Positions 33,232 to 43,500 of a stretch of DNA of 54,759 bases are shown piece after piece. Below the pieces are notes generated by a model. That model saw only the letters and a list, made by a program, of their open reading frames with translations, did not search any database and was not told the DNA's origin. The stretch is from a virus. Positions within the stretch are counted from its first letter, which is position 1. Every line of letters starts with the position of its first letter. A program made the position numbers and the translations under genes. The stretch lies in IMG/VR virus record IMGVR_UViG_3300032083_000237, positions 1 to 54,759 of that record; one strand, given 5' to 3'.

Positions 33232-34764
33232 TTATCCAAGGGCGATTGCTAAAGCTGTTGCTTCATCTTGTGCTATGATTACTGCTGCTTCTTCAGTTGA
33301 AACTGTACCAGCAGTTGAAGGTAAAGTCAAGGTAATATCTGCAGTAGATGCAGGGCCAATAAGTGTTACTTTATTTGATCCATTGTCTGAGTCTTCAAAG
33401 AACTCAAGGAACCCTGCTGACGTAGCACCATTCTTTAGCTGAACCCCTGCATTTGCAATAGGGGTAGTGAGTACTGGGGTAGTAAGTGTTTTGTTTGTAA
33501 GTGTGTCTGTAGATACAAGTGATACTAAAGTAGAACTAGCACCAGCAGGTAGTAACATGGTATTAGTAACAGAAGCTGAGTGTGGTTGTGCAATTACTGT
33601 TTGACCGTGGCTGTTGCTCTCACAGTTAAATACGATAGCACCTGAGTTAGTGTTACCACGTACAACAACAGTGCCTGTACCATTAGGTGCTAGGTCTATT
33701 GTAGCATTAGAAGTAGTAACAATGTCAGCACCATTCATATCTAGGTTGCCGCCTAGTTGTGGGCTGGTATCTTCACTTAGATTAGAGATAGCAGATGAGG
33801 TAGCAAGGCCAGATACAAGTGTGCTTCTAGCAACTTTCTTTATGCCACCACCAGAAGTATCAAGTGCAAGAAACACATCATCACTAGCAATGGTACTAAT
33901 TTCAGCTAGATCGCCTATTGTACTACCACTTACATCAAGAATGTTTAACTCTGCTGCAGTAGATGTAACACCATCTAAGATATTAAGTTCTGCTGTTGTA
34001 GCTGTAACGCCATCAATTAAGTTAAGCTCAGTGGCTGTGGCTGTTACACCATCTAGGATATTAAGTTCAGCAGCAGTAGCAGTAATAGCTGTACCATTAA
34101 AGTTAATAGCATCTAAGTAAGCTGTACCATCAATGTACAAGTCACGCCATTCTTGACTAGCTGAACCTAAATCGTATGTATCATCTGTGTTAGGAATAAT
34201 ACTAGAGTTTACGTCAGCACCAAACACAACATTGTCAGTGGCTGCATCACCCATTGTAATTGTACCACCATTAAAGGTAGTAGTACCTGTTACCGTAAGA
34301 TTACCGCCAACACCTAAGTTACCTGATATATCAGCAGCACCATTAATATCTATAGTAGTAGCAGCAATCTGTACTTCTGTGTCTGCTACAATGTCAAGCT
34401 GACCGTCAACACTAGAATTAAGATAGATGCCAGTATCACGAAACTGAATCTTCTCTGTTGACGCAATAAGTAAATCATCAGAAAACTCAAAGTAATCCTC
34501 ATCCTCCATCCACTTAAATACACCATCATTACTCTCACCATCAAAGGTTACTGTAATGTCTGTACCTGCAGTGCCATTGCCAAAGGTAAGAGAAGTACCA
34601 AGCAAAGACGTAATAGGACCACCTTCACCTGTAGTACCATCATGTGTGTGACCTGTACTTGCAGCAAAAGCAGCTAGAAGCTGATCAAACTCATTGTTAG
34701 TATGATCTGCTGTGATGGTATCCCCATCTTCATAAGTAGATTGTCTTGTATAAATAGCACCCAT
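33232..34764 (-). CDS. main tail fibre, 510 aa
   Basis: The N-terminus (MGAIYTRQSTYEDGDTI) is likely the tail attachment domain. The centre has beta-structural repeats and four tandem units like TAAELNILDGVTA (about 225-275), characteristic of shaft repeats in marine phage fibres. The C-terminus lists TLTNKTLTTPVL and ends in a helical stretch. It directly follows the nozzle gene. Confidence 0.75.
   Translation of the reverse strand: MGAIYTRQSTYEDGDTITADHTNNEFDQLLAAFAASTGHTHDGTTGEGGPITSLLGTSLTFGNGTAGTDITVTFDGESNDGVFKWMEDEDYFEFSDDLLIASTEKIQFRDTGIYLNSSVDGQLDIVADTEVQIAATTIDINGAADISGNLGVGGNLTVTGTTTFNGGTITMGDAATDNVVFGADVNSSIIPNTDDTYDLGSASQEWRDLYIDGTAYLDAINFNGTAITATAAELNILDGVTATATELNLIDGVTATTAELNILDGVTSTAAELNILDVSGSTIGDLAEISTIASDDVFLALDTSGGGIKKVARSTLVSGLATSSAISNLSEDTSPQLGGNLDMNGADIVTTSNATIDLAPNGTGTVVVRGNTNSGAIVFNCESNSHGQTVIAQPHSASVTNTMLLPAGASSTLVSLVSTDTLTNKTLTTPVLTTPIANAGVQLKNGATSAGFLEFFEDSDNGSNKVTLIGPASTADITLTLPSTAGTVSTEEAAVIIAQDEATALAIALG
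33930..34100 (-). repeat. tandem coding repeats in fibre gene
   Basis: Four adjacent copies of a roughly 39- to 42-base unit encode T-A-x-E-L-N-(I/L)-(L/I)-D-G-V-T. Such repeats can change copy number by slippage and so alter fibre length. Confidence 0.7.
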
Positions 34765-36510
34765 CTAACGTCTTGCTCCTAATTGATATTCTAACTGAAA
34801 CCCTTTGAGTGAATAAGCTGCACTACTGCCGCCATCTTCTACTTTTAATGCTACAGAAAAACCTGAACCTTCTACTGGTTGGCGTACAAGTGGCTGTGTA
34901 GGTCCACCATAAACAAACTGTGTAGTACTAGCAGAGGTACTATATAAAGCATTACCATACGTAGCTGCAAGCTGTGTATTATCAAAAGGGTAAACAGCAG
35001 GTCTTGCTGAGTTTTTATCTTCGTTATCATAACGCACTATTAAGTCTGCATCAACAGTACCTTCAGGTTTATAGTTAATAATTACCCGTTGCATGTGCTT
35101 ACGGATACCGTTATCCCCAAAGCTCATATCAGGACTTCTATACTTACCTGATATTATTGTGCCATCAAATGTATCACCTGACTCTTGTCTTTGCACAAAA
35201 CCATTGGTATCACCATGAACTACAATTACATTACCTGCTTCAATAAAAGTATCTGTACATTGTACCTTTATACCACGTGTTTCTGAAAACTCAAATGCTT
35301 CTTTTTTAAGAACACAGATAGCCCCTTTAGAAAGGCTTGCACCCTGACCATCTTTAGTAAAAAATATACGGTATTGGGTTTTATCGGGTATAACTACACT
35401 ATCAAACGATCCTGCATCTTTAATGTTCTCATCAAATACAGTCTGGATATTCTTACTAATAGTACCAAGTTCTGTATCACCAATACGTGCAGTAGCAGCA
35501 ACAGTACGTAAGCCATCAGGACCAAGGAAGATTAAGTCACCTGCAAATTCCTGTACGGTAAAACTGTTAATGCAACCAATGTTTCTTGTAACAGGTTCTA
35601 CAGAAAAATTACTTGAAGTAGAGCCAGTTAGTTTAAAAATCCTGTTTTCACAAAAGATAAACAAGCTATCACGAAATACTTTTAATGCAACTACTGTATC
35701 GTCAACGCTGATACTACCTGCAGGATCAGAAGCACCTGTATTAAACCCGTCTTCATTAAAGCCTTCACTAAAAATTATTTCTTGTGGCGTAGTAGATTTA
35801 CCTGCATAAAACATACGATTTCTGTAGGAGGCTACAACTGTAGACCCTGCCACACTACTGTCACTAACATCAGCAGCAGTCATAGCTGAGTTAAATATTA
35901 CAGGGGCATTAACACCATCAACACAAATAATCTTTTCATTACCATCAAAGTTGTATCTTTCAAAGTGGTACTTAGCTGCATTAGTTCTACCTGTATCTCT
36001 GACTGTCCAACTCTCAGACACTACATCAAACTTAGTATGTGCTGCAGCAGTAGTACTTGAAGTAGCCCTAGTTACACCAGTAAAGGTAGTAGCATTAACA
36101 CCTGTGTAGGTAAATAACTCTGAGTTAATCTGTATTGTACCACTAGAAGAAAACCCTGTAGTAGAGGGTACAGTAATAGTACCAGAGCCTGTCATACCTG
36201 TGCCTGATGCAATAGCTATAGACAACTCAGTAGAAGCAGAACTAAATATCTTTTCGCCTCTAGCTGCTATTATCTTGTCTGCAAAAGAAGCAGTCATTAA
36301 AACGTTTTCAGCAGTAGTGCTAGTAATTGGAACTACAGCATTTACATATTTACGAAAACCACTAATACGTCTATAGCCACCTGAAATATCAGGCTCAAAG
36401 TTTTCTAGTTCTAGTGCTTCTCCCGGTTGCATAATAAAGTTAGAACGGTTAAGTATTAAACCGCCTTCACAATTAAATGCTACTGGTTGTACTTGTGAAC
36501 TATCTGGCAT
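34765..36510 (-). CDS. tail tube / nozzle protein, 581 aa (gp12-like)
   Basis: Size, order and the propeller-like stretches (FYAGKST, IFKLTGSTSSNFSVEPV, GPDGLRTVAA, YRIFFTKDG) match the large tail tubular B / nozzle proteins of podoviruses. An inserted beta module at 99-164 (STTGFSSSGTIQINSELFTYTG) is similar to one in the neighbouring 312-aa protein. The start overlaps the upstream stop. Confidence 0.75.
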   Translation of the reverse strand: MPDSSQVQPVAFNCEGGLILNRSNFIMQPGEALELENFEPDISGGYRRISGFRKYVNAVVPITSTTAENVLMTASFADKIIAARGEKIFSSASTELSIAIASGTGMTGSGTITVPSTTGFSSSGTIQINSELFTYTGVNATTFTGVTRATSSTTAAAHTKFDVVSESWTVRDTGRTNAAKYHFERYNFDGNEKIICVDGVNAPVIFNSAMTAADVSDSSVAGSTVVASYRNRMFYAGKSTTPQEIIFSEGFNEDGFNTGASDPAGSISVDDTVVALKVFRDSLFIFCENRIFKLTGSTSSNFSVEPVTRNIGCINSFTVQEFAGDLIFLGPDGLRTVAATARIGDTELGTISKNIQTVFDENIKDAGSFDSVVIPDKTQYRIFFTKDGQGASLSKGAICVLKKEAFEFSETRGIKVQCTDTFIEAGNVIVVHGDTNGFVQRQESGDTFDGTIISGKYRSPDMSFGDNGIRKHMQRVIINYKPEGTVDADLIVRYDNEDKNSARPAVYPFDNTQLAATYGNALYSTSASTTQFVYGGPTQPLVRQPVEGSGFSVALKVEDGGSSAAYSLKGFQLEYQLGARR

Positions 36511-37448
36511 TAATTAATAACCCCAGACATAAAACTAATAGAACCACGTGGTCTTAAAACAACGGTTGATCTAACATACTCAAACTTATTAATAAGAAGA
36601 CTTTGCATGTTTTTAATACCTTGTTCAAAACGTTCAAAATTTAATTGATATTGATTTAACTCACCACGGTATTGATAAACATATGCGGTAGCTCCGTCTA
36701 CTATTACAGGAGCAAATCGGTCAGGAATAGTTGTTGTATCTCCATGTGCAGACAGATCAGAAGGAAAAGTATAATAATCAAAAGCTAGTGTATAAGCTTT
36801 ATCTGGGTAGGGGTGGAGAAGATAGTTATTATCAGGAGTGCGTACAATGCTTCTAGGTACGCCACCTTCTTCAAATTGTGTAACTGCCACACCACTAGAA
36901 TGTGCAGCAGCAGTGGTACTATTAGCACCACGTGTACAACCTGTAATATCATTGCCTAGTATTCCGGTGTAAGTAACTTGCTCACTACCTATATGTACTG
37001 TTCCTGTAGTATCAAGTCCTGTAGTAGATGCAAGAGTTAAAGTAGCCACACTATTAGAGTGTGATCCATTTAATGTGGTAGCTACAACGTCATCTTCTTG
37101 ATCAGCAAGACCGTTTTGAATATATTCGTTATAGTTTAGTGTCGTAAGACTGTTACCTGCTGCGTTAAGGTCATCATCTTTTTTAATCCTTGCTGTACTA
37201 TAATCTAACGACTTAGTACTTGTAGGGAGAGTATATCTACTTTGACCTGCTACTAAAGTAGAAGAGTTACTAGCGTGATTAAAAGAGTACCCAAACTCAC
37301 GCTGATTAATGTATCGTATTGATTCATTTACTGCATTCTGACATTGTATCTGTACCCCTCTAGCACTTGTAAAGTTACTAGAAGTAAGCTCTACCTCGTT
37401 CATACGTGTAATAACACTATTAGTTAATGTGAGAAAAGTAAGAGCCAT
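36510..37448 (-). CDS. tail tube / adaptor protein, 312 aa (gp11-like)
   Basis: The helical N-terminus (LTLTNSVITRMNEVEL...AVNESIRYINQRE) is typical of tail tubular A / head-tail adaptor proteins. Residues 123-190 hold an inserted beta module shared with the nozzle gene. The C-terminal region returns to the adaptor-like helix (YQYRGELNQYQLNFERFEQGI). It lies between capsid and nozzle genes as expected. Confidence 0.75.
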   Translation of the reverse strand: MALTFLTLTNSVITRMNEVELTSSNFTSARGVQIQCQNAVNESIRYINQREFGYSFNHASNSSTLVAGQSRYTLPTSTKSLDYSTARIKKDDDLNAAGNSLTTLNYNEYIQNGLADQEDDVVATTLNGSHSNSVATLTLASTTGLDTTGTVHIGSEQVTYTGILGNDITGCTRGANSTTAAAHSSGVAVTQFEEGGVPRSIVRTPDNNYLLHPYPDKAYTLAFDYYTFPSDLSAHGDTTTIPDRFAPVIVDGATAYVYQYRGELNQYQLNFERFEQGIKNMQSLLINKFEYVRSTVVLRPRGSISFMSGVIN

Positions 37449-37469
37449 GTCTACCCCAAGAATTTTTTG

Positions 37470-37515
37470 TAGTGTATGTTTGATACACTAATGGGGCCAG
37501 CATATAGCCAGCCCC
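37470..37515 (-). terminator. two adjacent hairpins after the capsid genes
   Basis: TAGTGTAT/ATACACTA (37470-37490) is a perfect 8-bp stem with a 5-base loop. GGGGC/GCCCC with inner GC/GC (37493-37515) is beside it. The minus-strand message meets the GC-rich one first and then the AT-rich one, followed by CAAAAAATTC rather than T. This fits a partial terminator or an RNA processing site that lets capsid mRNA exceed tail mRNA. Confidence 0.5.
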
Positions 37516-37534
37516 AAAGTATGTATTATTTAAG

Positions 37535-38071
37535 TTAAGCCAGCAGATCACGATCTACTTCAGAGGCTGAACCTGATTGCGTAATATCATCCATGATAAT
37601 GCAAATTGCATACACACGAATAACACCACCAGTAATAGTACCACTAGATGCATCAATCTCTACATCAATAGTATCTGCTGCTGCAGTAAATACTGGTAGA
37701 TTATCAGCACTTCCTCCAGAAAGAACAGCAGTAGTATGATCACCAACAGATGCGCCATCATAGTCAAATGCTGCAGAGAAAATATCTACATCAGTTCCTG
37801 TGATACCCAAAAGCAATCCAGAGTCAGTAGTTGTACCCTCCATTGCAGTAATAACTTTGATACCTGCGTGAAGGATCATAGTATTAGTTGGAACAGCAAT
37901 AGCTTGAATAATATCATTTGCTGCTAGAGCAGTGCCACCATTCTGCAGTACTGCGTCTGCCATGTCAATATCGTTTTGCAATACAGTGATTGCACCACGA
38001 AGTTTCTTGTTGCCCGTTCCAGCATTATTGGATGTTGAATCGGAGTTTGTACTCATTGTGATTGTAGCCAT
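37535..38071 (-). CDS. capsid-associated / decoration protein, 178 aa
   Basis: Beta-rich, Thr/Ala/Asp-rich protein with LTTPxxHAG-like strands (VPTNTMILHAGIKVITAMEG). It lies directly below the capsid gene. Composition and length resemble head decoration proteins, and the 209-aa protein at 51197-51826 has similar composition. It could also be a second minor head protein. Confidence 0.65.
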   Translation of the reverse strand: MATITMSTNSDSTSNNAGTGNKKLRGAITVLQNDIDMADAVLQNGGTALAANDIIQAIAVPTNTMILHAGIKVITAMEGTTTDSGLLLGITGTDVDIFSAAFDYDGASVGDHTTAVLSGGSADNLPVFTAAADTIDVEIDASSGTITGGVIRVYAICIIMDDITQSGSASEVDRDLLA

Positions 38072-38085
38072 AACGTATTACTCCT

Positions 38086-39159
38086 TTATGCTGCGTTATA
38101 ACGGGCAGTAACGATTGCTTCAGGACGAAGAATCTTACGACCGTATAGATGCATACCACGAACAATGTCAGCAAAGCTGTCAGGATCACGATATGATTCT
38201 GTCTTATTGATTTGCTCTGCAGTTGCTACAGCAGAATCATGTCCCGCCATAATAACACCAAAGTTAGTCAGTTGGTTAGCTGTACCCGAAGTACCCGGCC
38301 CAGTACCTACCGCTGGTAGATTAGAGGAAGAGTATACACGGAAGCCGTGGAAGTTGTTAATGGTCAAACCATTACGCAATCCACCTGATTCACCAAAATC
38401 TGCATTCATGAAGCGTGAATCTTCATCAGCAAGAATTTCCATGAACACTGGATCGACCACCAACCAGCGACCTTGTGAGTCAACTTGTTGTTGATCAAGC
38501 AAACGCTTCATACGAGCAATAACCATTGCTGGGGAAGCAGTAGCAGTTGGCAACGAGGTTGCACCGGGCATACGTGCTGTCAGCGGGATAGAGTGGGTGC
38601 CAGCAGAGGAAGTAGTAATATTGCCAAAGTCACCTTTATGCAGTTGCATAGAGGAAAGCAATTCGTTAGAACCCGCAGTAGTTACAGCTTTAGTACCATT
38701 AACAGATGTATTAAGGGCATTAGCGTTAGCGTGTTGACTTGCCTGTGCGTAACCAGCCATGTAGCCAAGAACTTCTTGGTCATGGTTGTCAGCAAGACGA
38801 TATGCAGCACGATTAGTTGCAAGGTCCATGAAATTGACGTGGCTGTGAGCCTCTTCAATGTCATCCATTTTGAAAGCAAAGTAATTAGCTTTGTCAATGG
38901 TAAGTGAAAAATCTTCATCGTCCAAATCTTGTGCGGTAACATTCGTACCACGTGAATATGAACTTACAGAAATTTCTGGTTCTTTAATAATTTGGACGGT
39001 ATCACCTTGTGAGGCAATCTCTCCCATGTAGTCAGAGTTTGTGATATCACCACAAACAGTACTCTTGCGGAAAGCAAGCTGTACTTTTTTTGAATAGATT
39101 ACGGGGCTAAAATTACCATTTGGTAGATTTCCATATCCCGATGCTGATGCAAAAGCCAT
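38086..39159 (-). CDS. major capsid protein, 357 aa
   Basis: Probable HK97-fold coat protein. An N-arm (MAFASASGYGNLPNGNFSPVIYSKKVQLAFRK) leads to an E-loop region (GDTVQIIKEPEISVSSYS...DDEDFSLTIDKANYFAFKMDDIE) and a P-domain with VIARMKRLLDQQQVDSQGRWLVVDP. It follows GGAGGATC and is preceded by its own promoter and a 208-base leader with a large stem-loop, in line with very high expression. The scaffold gene is upstream. Confidence 0.88.
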   Translation of the reverse strand: MAFASASGYGNLPNGNFSPVIYSKKVQLAFRKSTVCGDITNSDYMGEIASQGDTVQIIKEPEISVSSYSRGTNVTAQDLDDEDFSLTIDKANYFAFKMDDIEEAHSHVNFMDLATNRAAYRLADNHDQEVLGYMAGYAQASQHANANALNTSVNGTKAVTTAGSNELLSSMQLHKGDFGNITTSSAGTHSIPLTARMPGATSLPTATASPAMVIARMKRLLDQQQVDSQGRWLVVDPVFMEILADEDSRFMNADFGESGGLRNGLTINNFHGFRVYSSSNLPAVGTGPGTSGTANQLTNFGVIMAGHDSAVATAEQINKTESYRDPDSFADIVRGMHLYGRKILRPEAIVTARYNAA

Positions 39160-39373
39160 AATAGATCCTCCTATAAAGTTTAGGCTTTGTTGAGCTAAAC
39201 ATTATCTGAAGAGGCTGATTGTTTTCTAGGGTGCATACTATGATCAACTGGCCGGTCAATCTAAGTACGGGCCTATACTTAATACAGGTAGTCTTAGTTA
39301 GTTTGTTTGAGCTTTAATGAGGGGATTAGTACAGAAGGTAGACCTAATGGTGGCTTCTGAATACTAATCCCTA
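39160..39373 (-). promoter_or_regulatory. long structured leader of capsid mRNA
   Basis: About 208 bases lie between the promoter and the capsid ATG. A long stem-loop (39322-39371) pairs GGGATTAGT with ACTAATCCC and CAGAAG with CTTCTG, near the expected transcript 5' end. It is not followed by a T run on the minus strand. It probably protects the message or is an RNase III-type site. The rest shows no gene. Confidence 0.55.
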
Positions 39374-39401
39374 GTTATACTAACAAATTTTTATTTGTCA
39401 A
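39374..39401 (-). promoter_or_regulatory. capsid promoter TTGACA-N16-TATAAC
   Basis: Minus-strand TTGACA (39401-39396), 16-base spacer, TATAAC (39379-39374), followed by TAG. A perfect -35 box. Same class as the promoters at 14415 and 53939. Expected start near 39367. Confidence 0.8.
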
Positions 39402-39408
39402 GTATATA

Positions 39409-40284
39409 TTATCGTGCATTACCAGATAAATCATAAATAAATTTACCTGTTTGTATTGCTTTAGTTATTGCTTCTTCTTGTTTCTCGTATTCTTGTGCAG
39501 ACATACGAGCAATATCAGACTCTTTAAATGAGCCAGATGTATCCTCTGCATCAACAGATGCTTTGGAAGCTTTCTTAACAGTACCAGCAGCAGCCTTACG
39601 CTTTGCTGCATAATCACTCTTTGTCATACCATTGTCTACTTTGTATAGATCAATAACACGAATTACTGAAGCTGCATCGTCTGAGTTTTCATAGAGAGCA
39701 TCTTGTACCCACTTAGGTTGATCATCAACCCAATCATGAAACTTATCTGCTTCACGTAGTTTATCAAAGTCAGGGTGAGCAGAACGTATATCTTGTTCTG
39801 CAGTTGATCGTGACATTTCAGCTTCTTTAGCATCTAGTTTTTGCAGACGATCTTCTGCTTTGCTAAACATTTCTTGAGCTTTCTTAGCAGCAATGGTTTC
39901 TACAATGCTTGCTACATCAGGGTACTCTGCAGCCCATGTCTCAATGTCTTCATCTGACTTAGGAGGCCGAATGTTTTCCTGACCTAGACGAGCTTCTAGT
40001 GCAGCAAACTTTTCTTCCCACTCTTTTTCTTTCTGTTGCATGTGACGCCGTACATCACCGTAACGTTTTTTAAAAGACTTCTCTTCACGACTAAGGTTCT
40101 TGTCCTCAACCTCTGGTTCTTCTTCAGTAGCCTCTACTGCTACTTCTTCTTCCTCTTGGGTCTTACCCTCAAGTTCTTGGATTTCCTTCTCGTCTTCTTC
40201 AATTCGTTTACGATTACGATTATTATGGTTAGGGTTTACGAACCCTGCAGTCTTTGGTGTTTCCATAGTTTGTAGTTCAGGCAT
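39409..40284 (-). CDS. scaffolding protein, 291 aa
   Basis: Highly charged, helical, coiled-coil protein. The N-terminus has long acidic runs (EEEEVAVEATEEEPEVEDK), then KSFKKRYGDVRRHMQQKEKEWEEK, and a basic helical C-terminus. Location between portal-side genes and capsid and this composition are typical of podoviral scaffolds, which guide coat assembly and leave the head. Confidence 0.82.
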   Translation of the reverse strand: MPELQTMETPKTAGFVNPNHNNRNRKRIEEDEKEIQELEGKTQEEEEVAVEATEEEPEVEDKNLSREEKSFKKRYGDVRRHMQQKEKEWEEKFAALEARLGQENIRPPKSDEDIETWAAEYPDVASIVETIAAKKAQEMFSKAEDRLQKLDAKEAEMSRSTAEQDIRSAHPDFDKLREADKFHDWVDDQPKWVQDALYENSDDAASVIRVIDLYKVDNGMTKSDYAAKRKAAAGTVKKASKASVDAEDTSGSFKESDIARMSAQEYEKQEEAITKAIQTGKFIYDLSGNAR

Positions 40285-40324
40285 ATTGTTTCCTTATGTT
40301 GGGGCCAGCAGTAGCTGGGTAGCC

Positions 40325-40570
40325 TTATCGTTGTGGTCTTGCACCTAAGCCTTGTGGCATAGGCATTTTGTTTTTTACATTATCAGCCTGTGCAAATTGA
40401 TCTACTTGAACACCCCCTATTCCAGCAACATCAGGACCAACTATTCTGGCAACTAAAGTTCCTTCCGGTGTTTGTCTAAATTGCATAAGCATTGATTTTT
40501 CTTCTTCAGAAAGGTTTATTACACGGTTTTTTACATCTTTAAGATATTGACTGTGAGCATCTTTTTCCAT
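40325..40570 (-). CDS. small protein upstream of scaffold, 81 aa
   Basis: Begins MEKDAHSQYLKDVKNRVINLSEEEKSML, with a hydrophobic centre (GTLVARIVGPDVAGIGG). Similar small genes sit beside the scaffold in marine podoviruses, from memory. Role unknown, possibly head assembly. Confidence 0.6.
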   Translation of the reverse strand: MEKDAHSQYLKDVKNRVINLSEEEKSMLMQFRQTPEGTLVARIVGPDVAGIGGVQVDQFAQADNVKNKMPMPQGLGARPQR

Positions 40571-40573
40571 AGT

Positions 40574-43500
40574 CTACGCTTTCTTTAACCAATTTGTTTC
40601 TAACTCTAGCACCATACTCTTATAAGTTTCATGGGCTTTATCTAGCATGTTATTATCAATATGCTTAATAGCAGAGTCAATTTGTTTACCTACCCAATCC
40701 CATGTAGGATTATCTTTTGGTATAGCTGCAACAATCTTAGGTGCAACTTGGTAGTACTTCTTCACTTCTTCTGGATAATTCACTAAATAGGTGTCTCTGA
40801 AGTTACGCAGCTTTGTTAAAGTAGGTCCATCATCAGCTTCACCTCTATGCTCTACTATAGCAGTGGTTAAGAAACATCCTTTTGATCCTGCTTGTGCGCC
40901 AGAAGAACCCTCTTTACCACTAGCAGCTTCCCACTCAGCAAGCTTCTGTCTATTAGCTGCACTATCATGACTTCTTAACTGTCTTACTTCTTCCCAGTTT
41001 AAATCTGTTGGATCAAGACCTGAAAGATCATTACCTTCACTATCTCTTGCTGGACGACCTTGGCTAGGAACACCTAGCATTTTTTCTAGTCTGCCTGATT
41101 GTATTGGAGTTTTTTGTGCTGTAAGAACTGCTTGTTGTGCTGCTGTTATTTGTTCTTGTTTTCTATCTTTTTCTATTTCACTAGACTTCTGTACAAGTTC
41201 TTTAGTTTGTTTCATTTTTGCCTGTAAAGCTTCTTGGGCTGCGGCCACCTCTATTTCTGTTGAGTTAGCATTATCAACAATAGACATAAAGTTTTTAAGG
41301 TCTTCTTTTTTAACACCTAAAACTTCTGAAGCATAGTTGTACCCAGTACCAACAATATTTTTAAGTAACCCTGATTTATTAGAATAACCTTTTCCAGCTT
41401 GCTCTACATACTGACCTATTGCTTTATTAATTTTACCGCCAACTTCATTATGACCTTTTGCATACGCAATTATTTCAGAAGCTCTTAAACCTGCTAAGTC
41501 TTTTGTTGCGTCTACATTTTGATATATTCTTGTTGCAGCACCTGCAAGTAATGAAACAGGGTTTACTCCCCCTACTAAAAGAGCTGCACCTGCTAATTGG
41601 TTTTGAGATTTTTTATCTAAACCAAAAGGTTTAAACGGGGTGTTTAATCCACTTTTAGTACTATCTCCGGGAGTACCAAGGGCAAACTCTTGTACTGCAG
41701 TAGCATCATTCCAATCTACACTTTTTCCAAAGTCTTTTCCAAATTTAATTCCGCCTGTATTAACTGTTTGATTTACAACATCTGGACCCTCACTCTTAGG
41801 TACACACCTACCTTGGTTTCTGTCGTATCTAAATCCTGTAGGGCATACAGGATCTGCAACTCTAGCGGCTGCTACTACAGGTGCTGCTTGAGGATCGGGG
41901 CCATACGGACCTGTTGTTGGTTTATAACCACCTACATCAGGGTCATAAAATTGATTAGCTACAGTTGTATCTATAGCTTTTTCTTGTGGTCCAAATATAC
42001 TTCCGCCTAAGTAATCAAAATTACCACCACCGCTATAGTAACCTACAACACCACCTTCATTAGCCATCATAGGTTGTTCTTGTTGCATTGCTTGTTCAAT
42101 AATACTATTTAAGTCATCATCACTAAGCTCTGCTTGTTGTGGCTCCATAGGCTCACCGCCTATTCTACCATCAGCATCCATCTGTTGCAAGCCCATTTTT
42201 GCTTGAGTACGTAAATCCTCAAAGAATTTCACACCGTAGTAACGAACAACATCCGCAGGTACAACGTATTCACCTTCAGATAGACGTGCAGGTATATCAT
42301 CACGTACTTCTTCAGGTAGAGAACCGGGAGGTACATTATTACCTGACACTGGGTCTACTGTCTCTGCTTGCCCAAAGTTCATTTCCATTTGGTCTTTCAT
42401 TGCTACCCCTCCTTGGGCAAATCCTTTTTGAGTTGGTCCCCAATCACTAAACCCTTTTAATTCTGGTTCTACACCTTCTGCATATTTAGCAAAATTTACA
42501 GCACCTTGGGCGTATCTGCTAATTTCTTCATCAGTCATGGGTTTTAACTTGTATATAGCCCTATTTTTTGCTTGTTGAATTGGTTTATTGGGAGTATTTT
42601 CATATGCTTCTTCTGAAGTTTCAATTTTTTTTTGTTTATCAATTTCAGGAACTATTGGTGGAAGAGATTGATAGGGATGAGGAATGGCTCTGTAACCTAC
42701 CGCTCTAGCTTCTATTTCTGAAGCTGCTTGAATATAAGTTCTAAAAGACTCTTGCTCTAAGTCTCTCATTAGTTTAGCTATTTTTTTTGCTGATTCAGGG
42801 TTGTTGTAAAATTCTTTAATTTCTACAGGTTCAGGTAACATTTTATTATCTGAATCTATAATTTTTAGTTTAGAACTAAAATCCCACGAATTAGTTTTTT
42901 TACCTTCTTGATATAATTCTAAAATTTTGTCTTTAATATTAATAAGTTTTGTATTTTGTCCTAATTTCTTTAAGTACAAATCCCCTTTATATGCTTTTTC
43001 AGGTTTAGCAACCGTTTTCATGTAACCCGTAGGGCTACCCGCTATTTGTTCTAATCCTTTTATTTTTTTATCTTGCCATTGAATTGCATGTTGCAACTCA
43101 TGAAAAAAACTCTTTCTAAAGTCACGACCATCCTTCAAAGACATATTACTTACATCTGTGTCTTTTCTACTTCCAGAAATTACAATAGAACCTCTTGGTC
43201 CTTTACTAGGATCAAAATATGCGCCACCGTCTTCAGAAGCATCAAAATAAAATTGTACGTTTTTTGCTTCTGGATACTGTGCAAACAATTTAGGGTGATC
43301 TATAATATCACCAACATTAACAGGCTGGCTTGGAGAAGTCTCTTTTAAGGTTATGTTTCCATCATTAGACTTAATTAAAACATCTGAGTCATCTATTTCA
43401 AACTTAAAGTAAGGCTTTGGTTTACCCCTTACCATAAGAGGCTCTGATAAATAATCGGCTTCTGCAGACCCTACTGTAAATCTTCCTGTAATTTCTTCAA

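Noticed and set aside
33930-34100. Fibre-gene repeats as a CRISPR-like array
   Set aside because: The repeats are in frame, protein-coding and lack unique spacers.
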